From Rhizobium sp. NFR07 (GTDB taxonomy: Bacteria; Pseudomonadota; Alphaproteobacteria; Rhizobiales; Rhizobiaceae): a DNA stretch of 64,000 bases. The notes under the pieces were generated by a model, which saw only the letters and a list, made by a program, of their open reading frames with translations, had not been told where the DNA came from and made no database searches. The position numbers and the translations under genes were made by a program. This document shows, one piece after another, positions 28,736-37,601 of this stretch. Position 1 is the stretch's first letter. Every line of letters begins with the position of its first letter. Location: the NCBI RefSeq assembly GCF_900111905.1, contig NZ_FOKM01000007.1, positions 62,001 to 126,000 on the forward strand, given 5' to 3'.

Positions 28736-28999
28736 ATGAGCATGAGTGAAACCGCAGAGCGTACCAGACAGATCATCGCGGAATATCTGGATGTCGATCC
28801 GGCCGAAGTAACCGGCGAGTCATCCTTTGCAGAGGATTTTGATCTGGATTCCCTGGCGAAGATGGAACTCGTCATAGCCTTCGAGGAGGCGTTCTCCATC
28901 GAGGTCGGCGACGACGCGCTGGATTCGATCCTCACGGTCCAGGATGCCATCAGCGTCATCGAAGCCGCCAGATCCGAACTTCCCACCCTCACGACGTGA
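28736..28999 (+). CDS. Orphan acyl carrier protein
   Basis: An 87-residue acyl carrier protein. The phosphopantetheine Ser is in EDFDLDSLAKMELVIAFEEAF, and the helix I segment is TRQIIAEYLDVDPAEVTGESSF. AAAGG precedes ATG 28736; ATG 28742 is close by. The open frame reaches 28610 but that stretch has no ribosome binding site and is probably leader. No synthase, ketosynthase or transferase gene is near, so it may serve a specialised acylation pathway such as AcpXL-type or Nod-like lipids, which cannot be decided here. Confidence 0.85.
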   Translation: MSMSETAERTRQIIAEYLDVDPAEVTGESSFAEDFDLDSLAKMELVIAFEEAFSIEVGDDALDSILTVQDAISVIEAARSELPTLTT

Positions 29000-29108
29000 C
29001 GTCCTCTTCGTCTTGATCTCAGCCAAGGAAAGCGATCACCTCACCGGCGATGCGCGGCCGGGGAACCTGCGCGGCCGTTGGCAGTTCGGTGGGAAGGAGG
29101 AGATCGTC

Positions 29109-29216
29109 ATGCACAGCACACCCAGACGAAATCACGATCTGGCATTCTATATCGGCCTCAACGCCGCGCTCGTGATCCTGATCGCCTCGGCCGTCTTCCT
29201 CATCTGGCCGCTCTGA
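29109..29216 (+). CDS. 35-residue single-pass membrane peptide
   Basis: A 36-codon open frame (29109-29216) beginning MHSTPRRNHDLAFYIGLNAA and ending in a hydrophobic segment (LVILIASAVFLIWPL). One membrane helix with a positive N-terminus suggests an inner-membrane peptide with the N-terminus in the cytoplasm. The Shine-Dalgarno GGGAAGGAGGAG is among the strongest in the window and is well placed. No relative is known to me. It follows the acyl carrier protein gene by 109 bases. Confidence 0.6.
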   Translation: MHSTPRRNHDLAFYIGLNAALVILIASAVFLIWPL

Positions 29217-29286
29217 CAGGGCGCAGACGTTCGCGATAGCATATCCCGAACCCGCCCCACCTCAAGCGAAGACTACCTGACTGGAG

Positions 29287-30213
29287 TTATCCCTGACCGG
29301 TGACGCCGAGCGCCTCGGCGGAAATCCAGAACACCGCGTCCTGCGATTCAGCTGTTTCCAGCCAGAAAAAGTCCAGATGCGGGAATTCCTCTTCCAGAAT
29401 TTCGCGGCCCGAGCCGATCTCGCAGATCATCCCGCCTTCCGGGTTCAGATGGTCCCCTGCCTCGGCAAGGATCTTGCGAACGAGATCGAGACCATCCTCT
29501 CCGCCGTCATGCGCCATCGCCGGCTCCGCCCGGTGCTCGGGAGGGAACCCGTCCATCGAGGCGTGGTCCACATAGGGAGGGTTGGTGATGATGAGGTCGT
29601 AGGTCTTGCCCTTCAGCGGTCCGAACAGATCGCCGCGATAGAGCGAGACCTGCTCGTCGACCTGATGGTCGGTGACGTTGATCTTCGCGACTTCCAGCGC
29701 ATCGGCGGACAGGTCGACGGCATCGATTACCGCATTGGGGAAGAATTTTGCCGCCAGCACCGCGAGGCAGCCGGAACCGGTGCAGATATCGACGGCACTT
29801 TCCACCGCGAAGGGGTCGGGCAGATAGGCCGAGCCCTGCTCGCCGAGATATTCTGAAAACAGGATTTCGCCAATATGGGAGCGCGGGACGATAACCCGCT
29901 CGTCCACATGGAAGCGCACGCCCTGGATATAGGCGTGGCCGGTAATGTAGGAGGTCGGCTTGCGCGTCGTCACGCGTGTCTCGATCCGCTCTGCAAGCAG
30001 CTTGCGCTCGCTCGGCAGCAGGCGTGCGTCCAGGAAGGGATCGAGCGCATCGATCGGCAGGTTGAGCGTGTCGAGCAGCAGGAAGGCCGCATCGTCGCCC
30101 GCCGTGGTCGTCCCGTGGCCGAAGCTGAGCTCTGCCTGGTTGAAGCAGGAGATCGCATAGCGCCAGTAATCGCGCAGCGTCACGAGTTCGCGGATGATGT
30201 CGTCCTGGCTCAA
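29287..30213 (-). CDS. prmB: Ribosomal protein L3 N5-glutamine methyltransferase
   Basis: A 308-residue SAM-dependent methyltransferase of the PrmB/HemK type. Motif I is VDICTGSGCLAVLAAKFFPNA, and the glutamine-methylating motif is TNPPYVDHA. The N-terminal helical domain (DIIRELVTLRDYWRYAISCFNQAELSFGHG) is the PrmB type rather than the release-factor PrmC type. The start is TTG 30213 with AAGGTGAG upstream; no nearby ATG fits. It is divergent from the RsuA-family gene at 30379. Confidence 0.9.
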   Translation of the reverse strand: MSQDDIIRELVTLRDYWRYAISCFNQAELSFGHGTTTAGDDAAFLLLDTLNLPIDALDPFLDARLLPSERKLLAERIETRVTTRKPTSYITGHAYIQGVRFHVDERVIVPRSHIGEILFSEYLGEQGSAYLPDPFAVESAVDICTGSGCLAVLAAKFFPNAVIDAVDLSADALEVAKINVTDHQVDEQVSLYRGDLFGPLKGKTYDLIITNPPYVDHASMDGFPPEHRAEPAMAHDGGEDGLDLVRKILAEAGDHLNPEGGMICEIGSGREILEEEFPHLDFFWLETAESQDAVFWISAEALGVTGQG

Positions 30214-30378
30214 CTTGTTCTCACCTTCGTCGCCGCTTGCGGCATGGTCCTGTCTGTCCGCCGAAGCATATTTGGGCTGGACGGCCCTGCCTTTAGAATG
30301 GCAAGGGCGAACGGGTCAACCGATACCGAAGCCAGCCGCCATCATCAACAGGCTTCATCGGAGCATGAGGGAAGAGCG

Positions 30379-31173
30379 ATGAAGGATAAAAGCAGGAGCC
30401 GTGGCCCGTTGGGCCGGCAGAAGGCGCAGGACGCGCCGGGAGGCAAGCGCGCCACCCTGCCCCGTGCGCTCTCGAAGCTCGGCTTTTGCTCCCGCACACA
30501 GGCGGAGGAGCTGATCCGCGCCGGTCGCGTGACCGTCGCTGGCCGTGTCGTGAAGGATATCGAAGCCTGGGTCGATCTCGAGGGCGCCGGGATCGCCGTC
30601 GACGGCACGCCAGTGCAGGCCGAAGAGCCGATCTATCTCATGCTCAACAAGCCGCGTGGCCTCGTCACCACCCGCCACGACCCGGAAGGGCGACCTACGG
30701 TATTCGATTGTCTCAAGGGCTTCGATCATGCGCATCTCTCTCCGGTCGGGCGATTGGACAAGGCAAGCGAAGGCCTACTGCTCTTCACCAATGACACGCA
30801 GTTCGCCAATGCGCTGATGGACCCTCAGACGCATGTCGCGAAAACCTATCATGTTCAGGCCGACAGCATCGTCGACGAGGACGCCATGCAGGCGCTGGTG
30901 CGCGGCGTGTCGCATGACGGCGAGATGCTGGCGGCGAAAAAGGCGAGCAGGCTGCGCGAGGGGGAAAAGAATTCCTGGCTTGAGATCGAGCTCGACGAGG
31001 GCAAGAACCGCCAGATCCGCCGCATGCTGGAAGTGCTGGATATCGCGACCCTGCGGCTCGTGCGCGTTGCCATCGGCAATCTCGTGCTTGGCGACCTGGA
31101 AAAAGGTGCCGTACGGCCACTGACCGCGGACGAACTCGACGATCTGCGCCGCCTGTCAACCCGCGGGCGCTGA
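30379..31173 (+). CDS. RsuA/RluB-family rRNA pseudouridine synthase
   Basis: A 264-residue RNA-modifying enzyme. An N-terminal S4 domain (LPRALSKLGFCSRTQAEELIRAGRVTVAGRV) precedes the synthase domain with YLMLNKPRGLVTT and the catalytic motif VGRLDKASEGLLLFTND. EGKNRQIRRMLEVL near the C-terminus is typical. The sub-family (RluB, RluE, RluF or RsuA) cannot be fixed. GGGAAGAG precedes ATG 30379; an in-frame open stretch upstream is antisense to prmB and ignored. Confidence 0.92.
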   Translation: MKDKSRSRGPLGRQKAQDAPGGKRATLPRALSKLGFCSRTQAEELIRAGRVTVAGRVVKDIEAWVDLEGAGIAVDGTPVQAEEPIYLMLNKPRGLVTTRHDPEGRPTVFDCLKGFDHAHLSPVGRLDKASEGLLLFTNDTQFANALMDPQTHVAKTYHVQADSIVDEDAMQALVRGVSHDGEMLAAKKASRLREGEKNSWLEIELDEGKNRQIRRMLEVLDIATLRLVRVAIGNLVLGDLEKGAVRPLTADELDDLRRLSTRGR

Positions 31174-31237
31174 GACGCGTCTCCGTCTGGAGACATCGCA
31201 TCCGAGGTCGCGAGGTCGGTTGTCGCGTTGGGGTGCC

Positions 31238-33595
31238 CTAGCCTCTCTTGCGCAAAGGCGGCGTCTGCCGGAGGCCGGACAGGATTTCGACCTCCTTGGC
31301 ACTCTGCGGTTTTCCGAGCAGAAAGCCCTGCAACTGTTCGATCCCGTCCTCGATGACCATCCGCTGCTGGCTGAAGGTCTCGATCCCTTCCGCCACGACC
31401 GGTAGTTCCAGGCTCTTGCCGAGGCCGATGATGGCGCGCACGATCGCCCTCGCGCTGTCATTTTCCTCCATCGAGTTGATGAAGCTGCGATCGATCTTGA
31501 TCTTGTCGAACGGGAAGCTATGCAGGTTGCTGAGCGACGAGTAGCCCGTGCCGAAATCGTCCATGACGACATGGACGCCGAGCGCCTTCAGCCGCAGCAA
31601 GATGGCGAGTGTCTTGTCGCGATCCTTCAGCAGCGAGGTTTCGGTGATCTCGAGTTCGAGGCGATGCGGTTCCAGGCCGCTTTCGGCGAGCGCAGACGTC
31701 ACCACTTCGACGAGGTTCGGGAAGCGGAACTGCACCGCAGAGACGTTGACGGCGACGGCGAGACCGTTGTCCCACTGGCTGGCCGTTCGGCAGGCCTCCC
31801 GCAGAGCCCATTCGCCGAGCGTGACGATGATGCCCGTCTCTTCGGCGACGCCGATGAAGACCGCCGGCGAAACCTTGCCCAGTTCCGGGTGGGTCCAGCG
31901 CATTAGCGCCTCATAGCCGGTGCAGGCGCCCTCGGTGGTATCGAAGAGCGGCTGGAAGACGAGGCTGAGCTGCTGGCGCAGCACGGCATGGCGCAGTTCG
32001 CTCTCGATCATCCGGCGCTCGCGCAGCTCCGCGTCCATCGCGGCCGAATAGAAGGCGGCGGTGCCCCGGCCGGAGAACTTTGCGTTATAGAGCGCCATGT
32101 CGGCGGCATTGCGCAGGTCATGCGCCGTCTCTCCGTCCTCCGGATAGATCGCCACGCCGATGCTGACGCCGACCGCCTTAGGATCCAGTGTGACGTTCAT
32201 TTCCTGACGGAACGTGTCGAGGATGCGTTCCGCCAGCATGCTGGCGCCCATCGGCTGGTCGAGACCCGTCTGGAGAATGATGAATTCATCGCCGCCGATG
32301 CGGGCCGGCGTATCCGCCGAACCGACGCAACGACGCAGGTTATCGGCGACATCGACAAGCACCCGGTCGCCTTCCGCATGGCCGAAGACATCGTTGACCA
32401 CCTTGAAGCGGTCGAGGTCGAGCGCCAGCACGGCGCAACGCTCCTTGGTCCTGGCCGCATCCTTCAGGGCAGTTTCCAGCCGTTCGCTGAACAGTGTCCG
32501 GTTGGGCAGGTCGGTCAGCGCGTCATGGCGTGCCATATGGGCGACGCGACGCTCTGCGATGCGCTTCTCGGTAAGATCGCGCACGGCAAGCACTTGGCAG
32601 GCACGGCCGCGATATTCGATCGTATGAACCGCAACTTCGAGAAAGACTTCGCGATGCGCCTTGAGCGGAACCGCCTCGACGGCACCCGTTCTCTGGTCTG
32701 CGAGCGACAGGCCGTCGGCGGCGACCAGAAGGTGATCCGGACTGCGGCCGACAACATCCCTGTCCTGAAGGCCGATCATTTCGGCAAAGCGGCCATTGGC
32801 CTCGATGATGACGCCTTCGCGCACGACCGCGAGGCCTTCAAGCGTCGCATCGGCAAAGCCACGCAGGTCAGTCAGGTAACGGTCGACGAAGCTTGCGGCG
32901 ACGGTGGTCAGGATGATGACGCTCATGACGATGGAGATCGCGCCGATAAGCCATGTCCTGCCGCTACCGTCGAGCGATGCTGCCGGCAGAGATGGATCCG
33001 GAACGAGCTCCGTCGCCGACATTGCGGTGAAATGCAGGATGCAGATGGCCAGCACGCCGGCAAGCACCGCGGATGTAAGAGCCGCCTTGCCGCGGCGGTG
33101 CATCGAAAGGCGGAAGGCGAAGGTGAAGAGTGCGAAAGACAGGAGAGCGCCGGCGGGAATGGCACCCAGCTCGTAATGGGTCGTGGCGGCGGCACGGATT
33201 GCCGCTGTCCCGGTGAAATGCATGGCCGCGACGGTCGTGGTCGCCATCAGCCCCGCCAGGACATCGCTCGCAATCGTTCCCTTCTCCGCAATCTTCAGGC
33301 TGGCCCAAAAGCCGACCGCTGAAATCCAGGCGGAGACGATCGTGATCAGCAGATCGAACTCGATCGCCACCGTTCCCTGATACGCCAGCATCGCGACGAA
33401 ATGGGTCGCCCAGACGGAGAGCCCGCCGGTGATCGCGGCAATGACCAGCCAGACGCGTCGTCGCTGCTGGCTGCACTCGACGGCGCGTCGATGGATGAGG
33501 AAAAAGGCGAACATTCCGATGATGCATATGACCGCGGCCAGCGCGACAACGCTTCGATCATGCTGGATGGCAACGCATTCGAGAACCTTGAACAT
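31238..33595 (-). CDS. MHYT-PAS-GGDEF-EAL c-di-GMP signalling protein
   Basis: A 785-residue inner-membrane protein. Its N-terminal seven-helix MHYT sensor has the motifs ATHFVAM, AAMHFTGTAA and ILHFTAMSA, whose His/Met residues are thought to bind copper and sense gases. A PAS domain follows. The GGDEF domain has intact IGGDEF, but the inhibitory-site Arg five residues upstream is replaced (GSADTPARIGGDEF). The EAL domain keeps YEALMRW, NVSAVQF, EITETSL, MDDFGTGYSSL, KIKIDRSF, VVAEGIET and LQGF, so both domains look active. ATG 33595 is chosen; a TTG at 33607 lacks support. Confidence 0.93.
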   Translation of the reverse strand: MFKVLECVAIQHDRSVVALAAVICIIGMFAFFLIHRRAVECSQQRRRVWLVIAAITGGLSVWATHFVAMLAYQGTVAIEFDLLITIVSAWISAVGFWASLKIAEKGTIASDVLAGLMATTTVAAMHFTGTAAIRAAATTHYELGAIPAGALLSFALFTFAFRLSMHRRGKAALTSAVLAGVLAICILHFTAMSATELVPDPSLPAASLDGSGRTWLIGAISIVMSVIILTTVAASFVDRYLTDLRGFADATLEGLAVVREGVIIEANGRFAEMIGLQDRDVVGRSPDHLLVAADGLSLADQRTGAVEAVPLKAHREVFLEVAVHTIEYRGRACQVLAVRDLTEKRIAERRVAHMARHDALTDLPNRTLFSERLETALKDAARTKERCAVLALDLDRFKVVNDVFGHAEGDRVLVDVADNLRRCVGSADTPARIGGDEFIILQTGLDQPMGASMLAERILDTFRQEMNVTLDPKAVGVSIGVAIYPEDGETAHDLRNAADMALYNAKFSGRGTAAFYSAAMDAELRERRMIESELRHAVLRQQLSLVFQPLFDTTEGACTGYEALMRWTHPELGKVSPAVFIGVAEETGIIVTLGEWALREACRTASQWDNGLAVAVNVSAVQFRFPNLVEVVTSALAESGLEPHRLELEITETSLLKDRDKTLAILLRLKALGVHVVMDDFGTGYSSLSNLHSFPFDKIKIDRSFINSMEENDSARAIVRAIIGLGKSLELPVVAEGIETFSQQRMVIEDGIEQLQGFLLGKPQSAKEVEILSGLRQTPPLRKRG

Positions 33596-33716
33596 ACGAG
33601 CTACCAATTCACGCGGTGATTGATTTCACCGACTTCTGCGAAAAGCAGCTTAAATTCCTGTATTTAAGAAAGCAATAATATATGAAGGACGATCGAACTC
33701 CGCCGTGGCGCAGGTT

Positions 33717-34781
33717 TCAGGCCGTCGCCTTAATCGTGTTCCGGTCGAGATCGACAGCCGCAAAGGCCGCCGAAATGATCTCGACACCCGCCCCCGGACG
33801 GGTCGCTTCGGACGAGAGGATCTGGCGGAAGCGGCGAGCTCCGGCAAATCCCTGAAACAGGCCAACCATGTGACGGGTGACATGATGCAGGCGTCCGCCG
33901 GAGGCGATAACACCTTCCGCGTATTCGATCATGGTGTCGCGCAGTGCCAGCCAGTCGAAATCGCTCGCGTCCACGCTGGCAGCTCCCCTGCCCGAAAGCA
34001 TCGCATCGACGCCGGTCAGCAGGCCGGTATTCTGGTAGGCTGCACGGCCGAGCATGACGCCATCCATCACCGCAAGGTGACCTTGGGCCTGCTCGAGATC
34101 CGAAATGCCGCCGTTGATGCCGAGGAACACGTTCGGGTTCTCGCGTTTCATGCGATGGACAAGATCATAGTCGAGCGGAGGAATTTCGCGGTTTTCCTTG
34201 GGCGACAGCCCCTGCAGCCAGGCCTTTCGCGCATGGATCCAGATTGCATCGGCCCCCGCCCCGATCATCCGGGCGAGAAAATCCGGCAGCACGTCCGCCG
34301 GCTCCTGGTCATCGACGCCGATGCGGCATTTGACCGTCACCGGGGCGGAGGAAACCTTCTTCATCGCGGCAATCAGATCGGCCACATGCCCGGGATCCCG
34401 CATCAGACAGGCACCGAACGTGCCCGATTGCACCCGGTCCGATGGGCAGCCGACATTCAGCCCGATCTCATCATAGCCATAGTCAGACGCGATGCGGATC
34501 GCCTCGGAGAGTTTGCCCGCGTCCGAGCCACCGAGCTGGAGCGCGACCGGATGTTCGGCGGGAGAGAAAGACAACAACCGCTCGCGCGGCCCGTGGATGA
34601 TGGCATCCGCCACCACCATCTCGGTATAGAGCAGCGCACGGGAAGACAGCTGCCGGTGCAGAAAACGGCAGTGACGGTCGGTCCAGTCGATCATCGGTGC
34701 GACCGCAAAGATCTTTTCGCCGGATTTTAGCGCTGTCTCATAGAAATTCAATTCATTCGCTCCGCATCGGCGTTGCAGCAT
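33717..34781 (-). CDS. dusA: tRNA-dihydrouridine(20/20a) synthase DusA
   Basis: A 354-residue FMN-dependent enzyme that reduces uridines in the tRNA D-loop. The opening PMIDWTDRHCRFLHRQLSSRALLYTEMV is the DusA type (the conserved Cys is usually in the DusA-type DRHCR). GLNVGCPSDRVQSGTFGACLM carries the catalytic Cys that donates the proton. The start is uncertain: ATG 34781 (MLQRRCGANEL) is chosen, and TTG 34802 is possible. It is divergent from a small gene at 34999. Confidence 0.93.
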   Translation of the reverse strand: MLQRRCGANELNFYETALKSGEKIFAVAPMIDWTDRHCRFLHRQLSSRALLYTEMVVADAIIHGPRERLLSFSPAEHPVALQLGGSDAGKLSEAIRIASDYGYDEIGLNVGCPSDRVQSGTFGACLMRDPGHVADLIAAMKKVSSAPVTVKCRIGVDDQEPADVLPDFLARMIGAGADAIWIHARKAWLQGLSPKENREIPPLDYDLVHRMKRENPNVFLGINGGISDLEQAQGHLAVMDGVMLGRAAYQNTGLLTGVDAMLSGRGAASVDASDFDWLALRDTMIEYAEGVIASGGRLHHVTRHMVGLFQGFAGARRFRQILSSEATRPGAGVEIISAAFAAVDLDRNTIKATA

Positions 34782-34998
34782 GTCAGGGACGTTCAGCCTC
34801 AAGACGCCGATGATGATGGATTGCTTCAGCAGGGGCCTTGGGCGCTCGACGTTGACGCGGTTCTATACAGTGCAAACCGTCGAAAAGGAAGGCTGCGAGC
34901 GCAGCGCGGCATTCTTCACGCCATTCGCATCCGGGCGCCGGAACTCCATCGCGCTTCTGCCGTTAATCACCCGCATCCTACATAATCAAGGAACCCCC

Positions 34999-35280
34999 AT
35001 GGCACGCGATATTTCCGCCGAGATCGACCGTCTTACCAGCCAGCTCGCAGACCTTCGTTCCGCACTCGCCAAGCAGGTCAGCGCCTCTTCTGACGAGGCG
35101 TCGCGGTATGTCGTCCCGCGTGCCCGGCAGGTGGCTAAACATTTCCAGCATGGCAGCAGCGATCTGGCGAGCGTCGTGCGCCGCAATCCCCAGGCGACCA
35201 CGGGCGCCATCGTTGGTGCACTTGCGCTCACTGCTGCGGTGGCCTTCATTCTCTCGCGGTCAAGCTCAGACCACAGCTGA
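34999..35280 (+). CDS. ElaB/YqjD-like small membrane-anchored protein
   Basis: A 93-residue protein. The N-terminal 60 residues are charged and helical (EIDRLTSQLADLRSALAKQVSASSDEA), then a single C-terminal membrane helix (TTGAIVGALALTAAVAFILS) ends in SRSSSDHS. The layout resembles the DUF883/ElaB/YqjD family, which anchors stationary-phase ribosomes to the membrane, but sequence similarity is too short to be sure. AAGGAA precedes ATG 34999. It is divergent from dusA. Confidence 0.72.
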   Translation: MARDISAEIDRLTSQLADLRSALAKQVSASSDEASRYVVPRARQVAKHFQHGSSDLASVVRRNPQATTGAIVGALALTAAVAFILSRSSSDHS

Positions 35281-35430
35281 CAGCCGCGAGCGGCGGCACG
35301 TTCCCGATTGCCGCCGCTCTCGTCACCGTTCGAACGCTACAATCGCAGCCTTGCCGGCGGGTGTTGAAACAAACCCGTAACCCCTGAAGAATTGTCTGTA
35401 GCCCGAGCGAATAAAGAGCTTCTGGGTTGC

Positions 35431-37029
35431 ATGATGGCGCTATCCGCAGATATCGACGGCGAGGATGAGCAAGGGCAGTCGTCGACCGGGATCCGGCGCG
35501 CCTATGACTTCATCGTATGCGGTTCCGGCTCCTCCGGATCGGTCGTCGCTCGCCGCCTGGCAGAAAATCCCGACGTGAATGTTCTCCTGATCGAAGCAGG
35601 CGGCACGGATGACCTGCCGGAGATCATCGACCCGCTGCAATGGCCGACGCTGCGCGGAAGCGCCCAGGAGTGGGGCTTTCGCGCGCTGGCAAATCCGCGA
35701 TTGAACGGTCGCTCCATCCCCATGGCGATGGGCAGGGTGCTCGGTGGCGGATCCAGCATCAACGTCATGTCCTGGTCCCGCGGACACCGGGTCGATTGGG
35801 ACGATTTCGCGGCCATCGCCGGCGACGCGGCCTGGAACTACCATTCGGTCCTTGAGATCTACAGCCGGATTGAAAATTGGCAGGGCGCGCGTGATCCTCG
35901 GCGACGCGGCACTTCGGGACCGATCTTTATCGACGTCATCCATAAGCCATCCCCGCTGGAATTTGCGGCCCTGCAGGCCTATGCCGAGGCCGGCATTCCG
36001 CAATTCGATGACCAGAATGGCATCATGATGGAGGGCGACGGCGGCGTTGCCCTCACCAATGTCTGCATTCGTGGCGGCGTCAGGCAGTCGATCTACCGCG
36101 CATATGTTCATCCGCTCTTGGGGAAACCCAATCTCACCATGGTGAACCAGGCGATCGTCACAAAAGTGGCCCTGGATGAAAATCGTGCCGAATCCGTCGA
36201 ATTCCTCCATGGCGGGAGGCTGCACCGGGTTTCGGCGAATTGCGAGATCATCCTGTCGCTTGGAGCGATCAACACGCCCAAGATCCTGATGCTATCCGGT
36301 ATCGGTGACGAGCGCGAACTTGCCCGCTTCGAAATCCCGGTCGTCCAGAACCTGCCCGGCGTTGGCCGGAATTTTCAGGATCACTTCATGGCGCCCTGTG
36401 TCTGGCAGGCGGGGCGGCCGCTAGAACGGCACGGCAACCTCGGCAATGTCACCGCCATCTGGAAGAGCAATCGAGACCTCGACCGGCCGGATCTTCAGTC
36501 CTTCGTGGTCACCGGTGGCTATGCCAGCCCCCAGGCGGCCCCGACGCCCCTGCCGCCGGATTGCTGGTCACTGACAAGTGCGGTGCTGCGCATAACCGAA
36601 CCCGGCAGGTTGCGGCTGACAAGCAATGACCCGTTGCAGCCTGTCGAGATCGATGCCCATTTCCTGGCGAGCGGCGACGACCGGATGCGGCTGCGTACCG
36701 CCATCGATTTCAGTCGCGAGGTGGGAAATTCGAAAGCGCTTGCCGATTTCCGCAAGGCGGAAATCCTGCCCGGAGGATCGGATACGGAAACTATCGAGGC
36801 CTTCATGCGCAACGGCACGGTCAGCCATTCGCACCAGAGCTGCACGGCCAGGATGGGACGGGACGCGATGTCGGTGGTCGACAGCCGGCTGCGCGTCTAC
36901 GGGATCGCCAATCTGCGCATCGCCGATGCGTCGGTCCTGCCGCGGGTGACAACGGGCAACACCATGGCACCCTGTGTCGTGATAGGCGAACGGGCCGGCG
37001 AGATCCTGCAGCAGGATTACCGGTTGTGA
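35431..37029 (+). CDS. GMC-family FAD oxidoreductase
   Basis: A 532-residue flavoprotein of the glucose-methanol-choline family. The FAD-binding motif is DFIVCGSGSSGSVVARRL. RVLGGGSSINVMSWSRGHRVDWDDF and LGAINTPKILMLSGIGD are the two GMC signatures. Near the C-terminus, HSHQSCTARMG carries the likely catalytic His, and GNTMAPCVVIGERAG follows. The substrate is an alcohol or polyol, not resolvable. ATG 35431 is preferred, since the frame upstream has only a TTG at 35392. It has no obvious partner. Confidence 0.92.
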   Translation: MMALSADIDGEDEQGQSSTGIRRAYDFIVCGSGSSGSVVARRLAENPDVNVLLIEAGGTDDLPEIIDPLQWPTLRGSAQEWGFRALANPRLNGRSIPMAMGRVLGGGSSINVMSWSRGHRVDWDDFAAIAGDAAWNYHSVLEIYSRIENWQGARDPRRRGTSGPIFIDVIHKPSPLEFAALQAYAEAGIPQFDDQNGIMMEGDGGVALTNVCIRGGVRQSIYRAYVHPLLGKPNLTMVNQAIVTKVALDENRAESVEFLHGGRLHRVSANCEIILSLGAINTPKILMLSGIGDERELARFEIPVVQNLPGVGRNFQDHFMAPCVWQAGRPLERHGNLGNVTAIWKSNRDLDRPDLQSFVVTGGYASPQAAPTPLPPDCWSLTSAVLRITEPGRLRLTSNDPLQPVEIDAHFLASGDDRMRLRTAIDFSREVGNSKALADFRKAEILPGGSDTETIEAFMRNGTVSHSHQSCTARMGRDAMSVVDSRLRVYGIANLRIADASVLPRVTTGNTMAPCVVIGERAGEILQQDYRL

Positions 37030-37070
37030 GTATCTGGACGGCCGCCCGATAGGCTGCCGCCCTCACCCGC

Positions 37071-37373
37071 TCAATGCACCGACGGCTCGTCTTCTTCTTC
37101 CAGGAAGCTCTCCAGCCCATCTCGTTCGGCGGTGGCGAGAAATTCCTCCCACGCATCCTTGTCGGTGGCGAAATTCTCGTCCCAGGTGGTGACGACGTCG
37201 GTCTGGCTGATGACCTCCAGCGTCCAGTCTCCGTTGGTCCCGGCTGGGCGGTAGATGTCGACGAGAATGGTGATCCCTTCATCCTCGAACTCGCCCGAGA
37301 ATTCGGAATGCTCGAGCTGAGGTTCTTTGGGCTGCTTCGGCGTGGACTGTTTGGGCTTGGGCGGCTTGGACAT
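37071..37373 (-). CDS. Small protein of unknown function with acidic tail
   Basis: 100 residues. The N-terminus is Lys/Pro-rich (SKPPKPKQSTPKQPKEPQ), the middle has a compact beta-rich segment (DEGITILVDIYRPAGTNGDWTLEVISQT) and the C-terminus is acidic (EEFLATAERDGLESFLEEED). There is no membrane segment. I recognise no family, but composition and codon use are those of a real gene. It lies between two unrelated genes, with a 228-base gap before the next start. Confidence 0.65.
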   Translation of the reverse strand: MSKPPKPKQSTPKQPKEPQLEHSEFSGEFEDEGITILVDIYRPAGTNGDWTLEVISQTDVVTTWDENFATDKDAWEEFLATAERDGLESFLEEEDEPSVH

Positions 37374-37601
37374 GATGGAAGACTTTCACTTCTTGCTGCT
37401 CGGCATAGTCAGTGGCCGGAATTGCCGCCATGCGCAAGAGACTAGATCGGTCTGGATGGCGAAAATGGAGGTGCCCCGATCGTCCCCGTCCGGTGACAGT
37501 GAAATCGGCCGAAGGCGTACCGGGCCATCAGAAATGCACTAGGATTGCCAGGCGAATTGTTGGACAAAGGCGCCAGCATTTTTCAGTTCTTGAGGATACC
37601 C

